Assembly (NCBI GenBank): GCA_947460975.1
Contig: CANHGO010000001.1
Location: 186,001 to 250,000, forward strand
Direction: 5' to 3'
DNA: 64,000 bases
Source of the DNA: Cytophagaceae bacterium
GTDB lineage: Bacteria > Bacteroidota > Bacteroidia > Cytophagales > Spirosomataceae
Under the pieces are notes generated by a model. The model had not been told where the DNA came from, searched no databases, and saw only the letters and a list, made by a program, of their open reading frames with translations. The translations under genes were made by a program, and so were the position numbers. Shown here piece by piece: positions 53,473 through 61,913 of the stretch (position 1 is its first letter; each line of letters opens with the position of its first letter).

Positions 53473-54483
53473 TTAGTGGGCCGTTTTATAATGCTCCAAT
53501 AACAAATCGCCACCAAAATCATTTTTCAAATCCCGGATCACCGAGTGCACATGGTTGGCATTATTTTGAGTATTATCGTATTCAATCAACATAGAAGGGC
53601 CTTGAACCCTATAATAAGTACCCTTTCCAATCACAGGTTCCGTATGTCCAGCCCATGCAAACCACAAGTTTTCAAGCCCCGCTTTTTGAATATCCTTCAA
53701 CATACTTTCGGCCAATAAATGTGAGTAGCGGAAAACATAGAGGCGAACAAGCGCAAGCATCATGGCTTTTTGCTCCTTATTTAAATCGCTATATTTAACC
53801 CCTTTGGGGTCGCCGATGAGCGCACTTCTTTTGTCAAAAGTCAAAATATCTGGGTAAGCAACTGAGTCAATCATCGCCTGTTTAAATTGGCTTTTATTCA
53901 AAGAATGCAACAAATCAAAACCTAAATCCGATTCCTCTTTTAAAATTTGGGTCCCCATCGCAGGCCCGCTAGGCACAATGGCAGGATTCGTTCCCAAGAA
54001 CCCTGGCGTCCCTGAAACCAATAGTTTCTGATCAAAAGAAAAGTTAAATGAAATATGATGTCCTTCAAATCGCCAACCCCAGATATTCTTTTCAGAAGGT
54101 ATTCCAAAAATTGTAAAATGGTAATTGCCCGGATCGCGGTATTTATCCTCCGGTTTTCTTTTTTCCAGCTCCTTAAGAATCGCTTCTAATTTGACGATAT
54201 CGTTGGTCTTTTTATACGTTTGATCACTTAAGCAAATCTTCAACAAACCTAAACCCACTTCTATTTGCTCAGCAGACATTTCATTAAAAGTGACCCCTTT
54301 ACGCTTAATAGGCACAAAATGAAAATTGTACCGTTCATTGTTATCAAATGGGAAAAGTGTTGAGAGCTTTTGCTCCTCCGTTAATAACTCGATAAAACGA
54401 TTGGCTTGTTTAACGGCATTTTGGGCTAAACTCGAAGGTACGATTGAGCCAAAAAGAAAAATGAATAGCAGTAATTTCTTCAT
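53473..54483 (-). CDS. Secreted DUF3500-family protein
   Basis: This 336-residue exported protein has a signal peptide (MKKLLLFIFLFGSIVPSSLAQ). The DUF3500 features I recognise are FNEMSAEQIEVGLGLLKICLS, YHFTIFGIPSEKNIWGWRFEGHHISFNFSF, FLGTNPA, and the closing YYRVQGPSMLIEYDNTQNNANHVHSVIRDLKNDFGGDLLLEHY. The HH in EGHHIS and the HVHSVIRD histidines look like a metal site; that is inference. Function of the family is unknown. It sits tail to tail with the sialidase-like gene, with a 1-bp gap. Confidence 0.85.
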   Translation of the reverse strand: MKKLLLFIFLFGSIVPSSLAQNAVKQANRFIELLTEEQKLSTLFPFDNNERYNFHFVPIKRKGVTFNEMSAEQIEVGLGLLKICLSDQTYKKTNDIVKLEAILKELEKRKPEDKYRDPGNYHFTIFGIPSEKNIWGWRFEGHHISFNFSFDQKLLVSGTPGFLGTNPAIVPSGPAMGTQILKEESDLGFDLLHSLNKSQFKQAMIDSVAYPDILTFDKRSALIGDPKGVKYSDLNKEQKAMMLALVRLYVFRYSHLLAESMLKDIQKAGLENLWFAWAGHTEPVIGKGTYYRVQGPSMLIEYDNTQNNANHVHSVIRDLKNDFGGDLLLEHYKTAH

Positions 54484-54677
54484 ATAGGTTTGTGTTACAG
54501 AAACAAGTTAGGATTATTTATTCTATTGCGCCAAAAATAATGGCTGATTTAACGGGATTTCGGGTCGAAATGGTAATTAGGGTGATTCAAAATTTACACA
54601 TGATCGGCAAATTAACCTTCAAGCATGGAAAGATTTTTTATGCGGAATGTGCTTAGCAAATGATGGCTACTATATTA

Positions 54678-56900
54678 TTAAAATCTTCTCATGGCTCTAA
54701 CCTGACCTAGTGAACCCTTTAAAAATGTTTGATATTCAAATGCAAAATTTCCGGCTTCAGCAAAAAATGTTACTCCCATACAATTGTCAGCATCGGCTTG
54801 AGTTGAAGATATATACACACTTCCAAAAGAAATATTGACTTGGTTTTTAACAAGTTTCACTTTTTTAAGTTCTTCAAAACTTGGTAAAAACCAATCCGAA
54901 TACCCCCCACCACGAAATTCAACACAAATTTTTGCTGCTCTCGGGTATAATCCTCCTTTACAAGTATTTAAAGCATTGACAGAATTTTCGCATCCTGAGA
55001 GCAAACTTGACCCTGTATTTACAGATATTCCTTGCCCAGGAAGATTGTTCGAGCAACCAAAAGTAAGGCCCCAAGAAGGTTGTGGAAAATCAGTAGTTGA
55101 AACAATTAAACCATGAAATTCTCCAGGAATATACCCTGGATCCCCTGGCTGTAAAATATAAGTAACGATACCTCCTTGGTAATAATCGCCTATTCTAATA
55201 TTCGAAGGTGCAGATGTTTTAGGGTAATTCACACAGCTAATAACAGGTACTTCGGTCGTCGGAGGAGTAGTTCCCCCCGTCCCCGGACTCGCAGGAGGTG
55301 TGACAACCACTACAGGCGGTGGCGGAGGAGGTGGAGTTACCGCAGTTTTAAAACTTCTTTCTTCCCCATAAAATATCCCTTTTTTGTTGATCGCATAAGC
55401 CCTAACATAGTACGTCGTTCCTTCCGATAAACCGGAGAAATTATACGAAAAACCGCCTAAACCAGAACCTAAATCTACTTTCCGATCAGTAATGCTTGGA
55501 TTTCGATTTTGCCCAAAACAGAATCCTCGTTCCGTTACAGGGGTGTTTCCCTCATCTGAAACTTGGCCATTGGCCTGAGCTGACCGAGTAGTCACCTGGC
55601 CCACATCCTGGGTAATAACATTCGGCGGAGTATAAGCCACCGTGGTGAACGAAACTTGGTTTCCATACTGCAAACCTTTCCTGTTTTTTGCAAAACTTCG
55701 CACATAATATAAAGTCCCAGGCTGCAACTCAGTCATCACCAATTTAAATACACCCAATTCCCCTGAGACAAGGTATTTGTTGTCTTGTACGGTAGGATTA
55801 GGTTGGGTACTAAAACAAAATCCCCGTTCCAAAATTGGAACCCCACCATCATATTTCACCTCAGCTTCATATTTGGCCGAAGTAAACAATATATTGGTAA
55901 CTGGCAGTGTAACAATCTCCGGAAATTTAATATCGAGCGTCGTAAAACTTTGGACATTCCCTAATGAATAGCCCTTTTCATTTTTAGCAAAAGACCGATA
56001 ATAATACGTGATATTTTCGATCAATTCAGTCACCACGGTTTTCATTGGCCCCACGACATTTTGGCTGGAAGCAAACTTCATATCAGAAAGCGAAGGATTT
56101 GGAGAAAGCCCCATTAAAAAACCTCGCTCAAAAATTTGCCCACCCCCATCGTCAAAAACCTCCCCATGTAACGTAGCTAAAAACATCCCAATATCTGATG
56201 CAGGATTGGTTTTTAATTTAACCAAGCGATAATCCAAAGTGGTGAAATTTAGTTCATTTCCATAGGCTATCCCGATGGAATTTACGGCAAAAGAACGAAC
56301 ATAGTAAAGCGTGTTTTCTTTTAATTGGCTTGCGACTATGGCAAATTTTCCTTCGCCATTGCCCACTGAAATCTTTACATCTTTGATGGTAGGCGCCTTA
56401 TTCAGACTAAAGCAAATTCCTCGATCAGTCACTACCTTTCCCCCATCATAGGTAATTTCACCCCCCATTAAGGCGTTGGTAATACCAATATTTTTAACCG
56501 TATCGGTGGATAAGGTTGCAACTCGGAATTCAAGCGTGCTAAAAGCTTTTACATTTCCTTGGCCATTATTGCGATCTGATATAGCATACGAAAAAAATGA
56601 ATAGGCTTTCTTGGCCTGCAAATTCTTTAACATATAAGTAAATTCGCCGCTTCCAGGACCTAAACTTATTTTGTTTTTTAAAACCGTAGCAGCGCTATCG
56701 TTCGCTGTCCAATAAAATCCGCGATCCGTAATTTCACCCGCATCAGGACTTTGGACATCTGCATGAAGTTTAACGGATGTGGCCTTTATTTCATTCGCCT
56801 CCCTCGTGTTGACATAAATGGGAGCACGATACGGTTCTTTTAGGCAAGAAAAGAAAATGAAACCAATAAATACCCAAAAGTGATTTAAAGTGAATTTCAT
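54678..56900 (-). CDS. Surface lipoprotein with five Fn3-like repeats and a C-terminal Lcl/DUF1566-like domain
   Basis: This 740-residue protein has a lipobox FFSC (Cys19). Five repeats of about 95 residues follow; each starts with a strand and an ERGF/DRGF-type motif (ITDRGFYW, VTDRGICF, IFERGFLM, ILERGFCF, VTERGFCF) and ends ...YYVRSFAKN..GxxYGN..SFTT. A proline-rich linker (PPPPPPPV, about 530-560) leads to a C-terminal Lcl/DUF1566-like domain: IRIGDYYQGGIVTYIL, AAKICVEFRGGGYSDWFLPSFEELKKV. Likely an adhesive or carbohydrate-binding surface protein. ATG 56900 is used; the preceding codon is TTG. Confidence 0.85.
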   Translation of the reverse strand: MKFTLNHFWVFIGFIFFSCLKEPYRAPIYVNTREANEIKATSVKLHADVQSPDAGEITDRGFYWTANDSAATVLKNKISLGPGSGEFTYMLKNLQAKKAYSFFSYAISDRNNGQGNVKAFSTLEFRVATLSTDTVKNIGITNALMGGEITYDGGKVVTDRGICFSLNKAPTIKDVKISVGNGEGKFAIVASQLKENTLYYVRSFAVNSIGIAYGNELNFTTLDYRLVKLKTNPASDIGMFLATLHGEVFDDGGGQIFERGFLMGLSPNPSLSDMKFASSQNVVGPMKTVVTELIENITYYYRSFAKNEKGYSLGNVQSFTTLDIKFPEIVTLPVTNILFTSAKYEAEVKYDGGVPILERGFCFSTQPNPTVQDNKYLVSGELGVFKLVMTELQPGTLYYVRSFAKNRKGLQYGNQVSFTTVAYTPPNVITQDVGQVTTRSAQANGQVSDEGNTPVTERGFCFGQNRNPSITDRKVDLGSGLGGFSYNFSGLSEGTTYYVRAYAINKKGIFYGEERSFKTAVTPPPPPPPVVVVTPPASPGTGGTTPPTTEVPVISCVNYPKTSAPSNIRIGDYYQGGIVTYILQPGDPGYIPGEFHGLIVSTTDFPQPSWGLTFGCSNNLPGQGISVNTGSSLLSGCENSVNALNTCKGGLYPRAAKICVEFRGGGYSDWFLPSFEELKKVKLVKNQVNISFGSVYISSTQADADNCMGVTFFAEAGNFAFEYQTFLKGSLGQVRAMRRF

Positions 56901-56987
56901 CAATTAGAACTAAGAAATATGAACCAAAATTACACGAAACACCATTTAAATTTTTAAAATCTTATTTAAAGGTCAATTCATTTGAGA

Positions 56988-57722
56988 TTAAAAATTCCAA
57001 CCCGAAGGGGATTTGTTGGCCTCCAACGAACCCTCTACATCATCCGAGAGGGAGGAGAAAAAATCTAAATTTGTCAACTTCTCAATTTCGTCTACCGAAA
57101 CAATAAAGTTTTTTAAAGGCAGGGAAGACCCCGAATTACTTAACAAAAATCCGATCATTTTGGGGTTCGAACCTTCCTTGAAAATGACTTTATAAAAGGA
57201 ACAAGGCACCGTGATGCCTCCGCCAATGGTTCCACAGGAGTTCGTTAAAACAGGTCCTGTGACCACATACACACCGCCTAAATTCAACGCGTTTTCGCGC
57301 ACTTTATCTTCTAAATTACTCCAAATTCCTCGATTGAACGATGGGGTCATCGGGGACATATTGGACATAAAAAAGGTTTCCGACATGGCGGTTAAATTCA
57401 ATTTGAAATCGGCCGCAGGGGCTAAATGTCCACGGTCAAATCCAGATCCTTGATAAGATGTACTCGTCACGGGATTCGATTTAACGGAGGGGTCTATACG
57501 AAAGTCATCCGTCCTTTCTTGCATGCCTTTGATCGAAGCAACGGACAAATAATAAAAAGCAAATTCCGCTTGTCGGTCAGACGGCGAATAGGATAATGTA
57601 TAATAGGTGTGTTGAATAACATAGCCTTTAGCTATTTTCGGAACATAATCTGCCGACGGATTTATTTCATCCTGGGCACAAGAAATGAATAGGAGAAAAA
57701 AAAGAACGGCAAATTTTGACAT
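56988..57722 (-). CDS. DNA/RNA non-specific endonuclease (lipoprotein)
   Basis: This 244-residue nuclease of the beta-beta-alpha-metal (NucA/EndA) family is anchored by a lipobox (LFISC, Cys15). The catalytic motif DRGHLAPAAD contains the general-base His (about residue 98), and the metal-binding Asn lies in FFMSNMSPMTPSFNRGIW. It cleaves DNA and RNA outside the cytoplasm, for nutrient supply or biofilm DNA. A C-terminal variable tail follows. It faces the same way as the five-repeat lipoprotein gene, 87 bp upstream of it. Confidence 0.93.
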   Translation of the reverse strand: MSKFAVLFFLLFISCAQDEINPSADYVPKIAKGYVIQHTYYTLSYSPSDRQAEFAFYYLSVASIKGMQERTDDFRIDPSVKSNPVTSTSYQGSGFDRGHLAPAADFKLNLTAMSETFFMSNMSPMTPSFNRGIWSNLEDKVRENALNLGGVYVVTGPVLTNSCGTIGGGITVPCSFYKVIFKEGSNPKMIGFLLSNSGSSLPLKNFIVSVDEIEKLTNLDFFSSLSDDVEGSLEANKSPSGWNF

Positions 57723-57962
57723 GTAATGAAAGAAGGTTGAATAAATATAAGGAATAATTGTTTGCCAAAAGGCAAAGCTTCATTGGCAAATTTTGACAAT
57801 TCTAAAAATTTGGATTTTTTCATTTAAATTTAACAACTCAGTCCAATGACTTGTTCGTGAGGACAATTAGGCAGAGGAGATGAAGAACGAGGCAACCCAT
57901 TGGCGGAAATTTGGTTGATCAAGAAATAGATAAAATGAATAAAGAGGAATCAAATCAAATGA
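57723..57962. other. Gene-free stretch between the nuclease and the TIM-barrel gene
   Basis: Together with repeat copy 3 this makes a 326-bp intergenic region. It holds a small hairpin TTTGCC-AAAA-GGCAAA (57761-57776) and otherwise no open frame or RNA I can support. The divergent promoters of the two flanking genes must lie here, but I see no clear TAnnTTTG box with good spacing. Confidence 0.5.
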
Positions 57963-58013
57963 AGCTTTACTAACTTTACTAACTTTTGAAAAGTTAGTAA
58001 AGTTGGGTAAAGC
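57963..58013. repeat. Palindromic repeat family, copy 3
   Basis: AGCTTTACTAACTTTACTAACTTTT - G - AAAAGTTAGTAAAGTTGGGTAAAGC: arms pair over about 24 bp with a one-base length difference. The core matches copies 2 and 4. It ends 35 bp before the ATG of the TIM-barrel gene. Confidence 0.9.
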
Positions 58014-58048
58014 GAAAATGTAATAAACCTATAAAACCTATAAAATCT

Positions 58049-58921
58049 ATGAAAAGAGAGCAATTTTTACAAAAAAGTGCTTTGGGAATATTTGCTGCTA
58101 TCACGCATACAAATGCTTTACATGCCGAAGATCAGCGCCAATTAAAGGATAAACAATTTTCCATCGGCGCGTGTGATTGGTCGATCTCCAATACCTCCAA
58201 TTTAGGGGCTATGGAAATGGCGAAAGAAATAGGATTAGATGGTGTCCAATTAAGCCTTGGCTTAAAGGCCAACAACATGCATTTACGCAGAAAAGATGTG
58301 CAAGAAGCCTATAAATCGTTAGCTAAAATCTTTAACGTTGGCTTTACAGGATTGGGCATCGGCGAGCTCAACAACTACCCATTTAAGTCGGACCCACAGA
58401 CAGACCAATGGGTAGCCGACAGCATTCAAGTGGCCAAAGAATTCAAAATCAAAGCCGTTTTAATTGCCTTTTTTAACCAAGGGGATTTGAAAAATGACCC
58501 AAAGGGACAAGATGCTGTCATTCAAAAATTTAAGGACATCATGCCCATTGCAGAAAAAGCTGGGGTTAACTTGGGCATCGAATCTTGGTTAAGCGCGGAG
58601 GAACACATGCGCATCATCGACGCGGTGGGTTCGACCCATTTAAAGGTCTATTATGATGTGGCTAACTCTGAAAAAATGGGTTACAACATCTACGAAGAAA
58701 TTAAATGGTTAGGTAAGAAAAATCAAATTTGCGAATTTCATTTTAAAGAGAATGACGCGCTTTTGGGGCAGGGAAAAGTGGACTTCCAACGCGTAAAAAA
58801 TTGTATCGATGAGATTGGATATTCCGGGGCCATTCAAATAGAAGGCGCCGTTCCTCCTGGAAAAACGATGCTGGAAAGCTATTTAAAAAACAATCGATTT
58901 GTCCGAGATTTAGTGTCCTAA
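58049..58921 (+). CDS. Exported xylose-isomerase-like TIM-barrel (sugar phosphate isomerase/epimerase family)
   Basis: This 290-residue TIM barrel has a leader resembling the Tat-dependent leaders of its relatives (MKREQFLQKSALGIFAAITHTNA) but with KRE instead of RR, so Sec export is also possible. The AP_endonuc_2 superfamily fold is clear: FSIGACDWSI, MAKEIGLDGVQLSLG, and metal-site acids in LGIESWL, YYDVANSEKMGYN, EFHFKEND, IQIEGA. Family members isomerise or epimerise sugars or keto-sugars. It is followed 36 bp later by the PVC-type dehydrogenase gene, so they are probably one unit. Confidence 0.88.
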   Translation: MKREQFLQKSALGIFAAITHTNALHAEDQRQLKDKQFSIGACDWSISNTSNLGAMEMAKEIGLDGVQLSLGLKANNMHLRRKDVQEAYKSLAKIFNVGFTGLGIGELNNYPFKSDPQTDQWVADSIQVAKEFKIKAVLIAFFNQGDLKNDPKGQDAVIQKFKDIMPIAEKAGVNLGIESWLSAEEHMRIIDAVGSTHLKVYYDVANSEKMGYNIYEEIKWLGKKNQICEFHFKENDALLGQGKVDFQRVKNCIDEIGYSGAIQIEGAVPPGKTMLESYLKNNRFVRDLVS

Positions 58922-58957
58922 AAAACAATTTAATTATTACTCCAAACATTGTTATTC

Positions 58958-61816
58958 ATGAAAATTATCAGCACCATTCTCCTGTTTTTATTTCCATTGT
59001 TTTTCACCAATGACGGAACTACGTTGTTTGTTCCGGAGGGTTTGGAGGTCGAGCTTTGGGCGGAATCACCGATGTTGTACAATCCGACCAACATGGACGT
59101 GGATGCCAGAGGACGTATTTGGGTGACTGAGGCCGTTGAATATCGAGATTTTAACAACAAGCCTGATACCCGGTTTAATTTCAAAAACCAAGGGGATCGA
59201 ATTATCATTTTAGAGGATACCGACCAAGATGGCAAAGCGGATAAGTCCACCGTCTTTGTACAGGACATGGATTTAAAAGCCCCTTTGGGAATTGCGGTCA
59301 TTGGCAATAAAATTTTTGTCAGCGCATCCCCGCACGTGATCGTGTATACAGATGAAAATCACGATGATAAACCTGATAAAAAAGAAGTCTTTTTAACGGG
59401 ATTTGGAGGCTTTGATCACGATCATTCTTTGCACTCATTTTTGGCCACGCCCTATGGAAAATTCCTATTTAATGTAGGAAATGCCGGCCCACATGTAGTG
59501 AAAGATAAATCGGGTTGGACCCTCCGTTCAGGCAGCCTGTATGCCGGTGGAACTCCCTATAATAAAAACAATGAGGGAAATCAAAAAAGCGATGATGGCC
59601 GTGTGTGGGTTGGGGGTTTGGCTTTAGAAATCGCTCCCGATGCAAGCCAATTAAAAGTAATGGCGCATAATTTTAGAAATAGTTATGAGGTGGCCATGGA
59701 TTCGTATGGCAATATGTGGCAAAATGACAACGATGACCAAGTCATTGCCTGCCGAACTTCTTGGCTCATGGAAGGAAGTAATGCCGGATATTTCTCCAAA
59801 GACGGAACTCGATATTGGCAAGGGGATCGAAGGTTAGACCAAGATATTTTTACAGCCCATTGGCACCAAGAGGACCCCGGTGTATTGAAAGTGGGCGACA
59901 AAACAGGTGCCGGTTCCCCCACCGGAGTGACCGTTTATGAAGGAGATGCCTTAGGAGAAAAATATAGGGGCATGCTGTTAAGTTGCGAAGCCGGAAGAAA
60001 TTTAGTGTTTGGCTATAAAACGAATCCGCAAGACGCGGGTTTCAACATGAAAAGATTTGACTTTTTAAGTTCATTTCCAGTCTCGGATGATTTTTACATT
60101 TGGAATGACAATTTCGAAGCCGATAAAAGAAAATGGTTTAGACCCAGCGACGCCGTCACAGGTACTGATGGCGCCATTTATGTGGCTGATTGGTACGATG
60201 CGGTCGTAGGTGGCCATGCGATGAACGATAAAAAAGGATATGGTAGAATTTATCGGATTACACCAAAAGGCAAAAATCTAAAAGCGCCCAGATTAGATTT
60301 TACGACCACCAAGGGACTTGTGGGCGTTTTAAAATCACCCGCCATTAATGTCAGAGCGGTAGCCTTTGAGAAATTAAAAAATATGGGGGAAAAAATAATC
60401 CCGGACATCGAACCCCTATTGGCAGATTCAAATCCTTATATTCAAGCGAGGGCTATTTGGTTATTAGCTGCTTTGGGTCCAAAAGGGTTAGAAAAAGTAG
60501 AAAACATCTTAATTAAAAATACATCAAAACCTGTAACAAAGGTCGGGACATCATCTGAAATTGTGGTGACTGCCTATCGTTCTTTGCGTAAATCAGGCAA
60601 AAATCTTCAAGAGATCAATCATAGGCTTTTGAGATATTCGTTACCTTCTGCTTTATTGAGGGAAATAGCGATAGGTCTCAGGGACCTAAACTATCAGGAT
60701 AGCAAAGAAAGTTTGTTGCATATAGCCCTTAAGGTTAGCTCAAAAGATCCCTATTTATTGACCGCATTGGGAATCGGTGTAGATGAAAAAAGGGAATTAT
60801 TTTATGCAGATTATGTTAAAAAATTACCTGCAAATCCGCTCAATTATTCAACAGCTCAAAGTTCCATTTTGTGGGAGTTGCACCCCAATGCCAGTATAAA
60901 TTTGATTAAAAAAAGAGCCCAATCGCCTACATTAACAGCCAATCAAAGAAAAGAAGCCATGACAACTATCGCATTTATGAGCACTCCTGAGGCTGCGCAC
61001 GCGATGCTTGATTTAACAAAATCGAAATTGGCCGACGTAGCCCGACAAGCAGATTATTGGGTTAGTTTCCGAAAAACAAATACATGGGAAAATGTGATTG
61101 CCTGGAAAGTGGAAGAGGAACAGCAATTAAGTCGGGAGCAAAAATGGATGATCCAATCCGAAAATTCATTATTAAATGACACCACATTAGTGGCTGAAAA
61201 AAAGCAAGAACTCGCTCAAAAATTAGCACTAGATACTTATGGCGCTAGATTATTGATGGTTGACGCAGCAAAAGGAAAAATCAAACCCAAGGTTAGGGAA
61301 TTGATTGAACTTCATATTTTCAATAATAAAGACATATCCATCCGAAGTTTGGCGGCTGATTATTTCAAACGCCCGGGAGGAAAATCACTGTCAATCGACT
61401 TGGCCATGAACATGCCATCAGATGCTAAAAAAGGCAAAACTATTTTTAAAACTAATTGCATTTCATGCCACAAAATTAGTGGAAAAGGAGCAGATGTTGG
61501 TCCTGATTTAACCTTAATCAAAAAGAAATTTGACAAAAAAAGTATGCTAGACGCCATCATTAACCCATCGGCTAGTTTAGCTTTTGGATATGAGCCCTGG
61601 ATGATTAGCACCCAGTCGGGCAGTTATTATGGATTTTTAATGGCTGATGCCAAACAAATTATCCTGAAAGATTTAACAGGAAAAAGAAATAATATCAAAG
61701 CTTCAGATGTGACCTCTAGGGTACAGCAAAAAAATAGTTTGATGCCAGAACCTACCTCGATGGGATTAAAAGAAAAAGATTTATCGGATTTAACAGGCTA
61801 TTTATTGAGCTTGTAA
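58958..61816 (+). CDS. PVC-type membrane-bound dehydrogenase with HEAT-like repeats and cytochrome c domain
   Basis: This 952-residue exported protein has a signal peptide (about 1-18). Residues ~25-440 form a beta-propeller dehydrogenase-like domain (LFVPEGLEVELWAESPMLYNPTNMDVDARGRIWV; HDHSLHSF; RNSYEVAMDSYGNMWQNDNDD; DWYDAVVGGHAM). A HEAT-like helical part spans about 450-810. A C-terminal cytochrome c has CISCH near residue 835, followed by GKGADVGPDLT and a late Met ligand. The architecture is the PVC-type heme-binding protein known from Planctomycetes and Verrucomicrobia and also found in Bacteroidota. A role in periplasmic sugar oxidation is inferred. ATG 58958 preferred over TTG 58949. 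Confidence 0.92.
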   Translation: MKIISTILLFLFPLFFTNDGTTLFVPEGLEVELWAESPMLYNPTNMDVDARGRIWVTEAVEYRDFNNKPDTRFNFKNQGDRIIILEDTDQDGKADKSTVFVQDMDLKAPLGIAVIGNKIFVSASPHVIVYTDENHDDKPDKKEVFLTGFGGFDHDHSLHSFLATPYGKFLFNVGNAGPHVVKDKSGWTLRSGSLYAGGTPYNKNNEGNQKSDDGRVWVGGLALEIAPDASQLKVMAHNFRNSYEVAMDSYGNMWQNDNDDQVIACRTSWLMEGSNAGYFSKDGTRYWQGDRRLDQDIFTAHWHQEDPGVLKVGDKTGAGSPTGVTVYEGDALGEKYRGMLLSCEAGRNLVFGYKTNPQDAGFNMKRFDFLSSFPVSDDFYIWNDNFEADKRKWFRPSDAVTGTDGAIYVADWYDAVVGGHAMNDKKGYGRIYRITPKGKNLKAPRLDFTTTKGLVGVLKSPAINVRAVAFEKLKNMGEKIIPDIEPLLADSNPYIQARAIWLLAALGPKGLEKVENILIKNTSKPVTKVGTSSEIVVTAYRSLRKSGKNLQEINHRLLRYSLPSALLREIAIGLRDLNYQDSKESLLHIALKVSSKDPYLLTALGIGVDEKRELFYADYVKKLPANPLNYSTAQSSILWELHPNASINLIKKRAQSPTLTANQRKEAMTTIAFMSTPEAAHAMLDLTKSKLADVARQADYWVSFRKTNTWENVIAWKVEEEQQLSREQKWMIQSENSLLNDTTLVAEKKQELAQKLALDTYGARLLMVDAAKGKIKPKVRELIELHIFNNKDISIRSLAADYFKRPGGKSLSIDLAMNMPSDAKKGKTIFKTNCISCHKISGKGADVGPDLTLIKKKFDKKSMLDAIINPSASLAFGYEPWMISTQSGSYYGFLMADAKQIILKDLTGKRNNIKASDVTSRVQQKNSLMPEPTSMGLKEKDLSDLTGYLLSL

Positions 61817-61880
61817 ACTAGCATAAAAGCACTTCCGAAAATCCAACCTGAAAGATATGAAGGTTGACAAAAATCATTTT

Positions 61881-61913
61881 TAGCCCCCCGCAAATTTTCT
61901 AATTTGCGGGCTA
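61881..61913 (+). promoter_or_regulatory. Hairpin enclosing the hemN start region
   Basis: TAGCCC(CCC)GCAAATT pairs with AATTTGCGGGCTA (61901-61913) around a TTCT loop: 13 bp with a 3-nt bulge. The A of the hemN ATG is the last base of the 3' arm, so the ribosome-binding region is inside the stem. No T-run follows on the plus strand, so it is not an ordinary terminator for the upstream gene. Confidence 0.7.

Noticed and set aside
61881-61913. Terminator of the PVC-type dehydrogenase gene
   Set aside because: No T-run follows on the plus strand, and the stem reaches into the hemN start codon.
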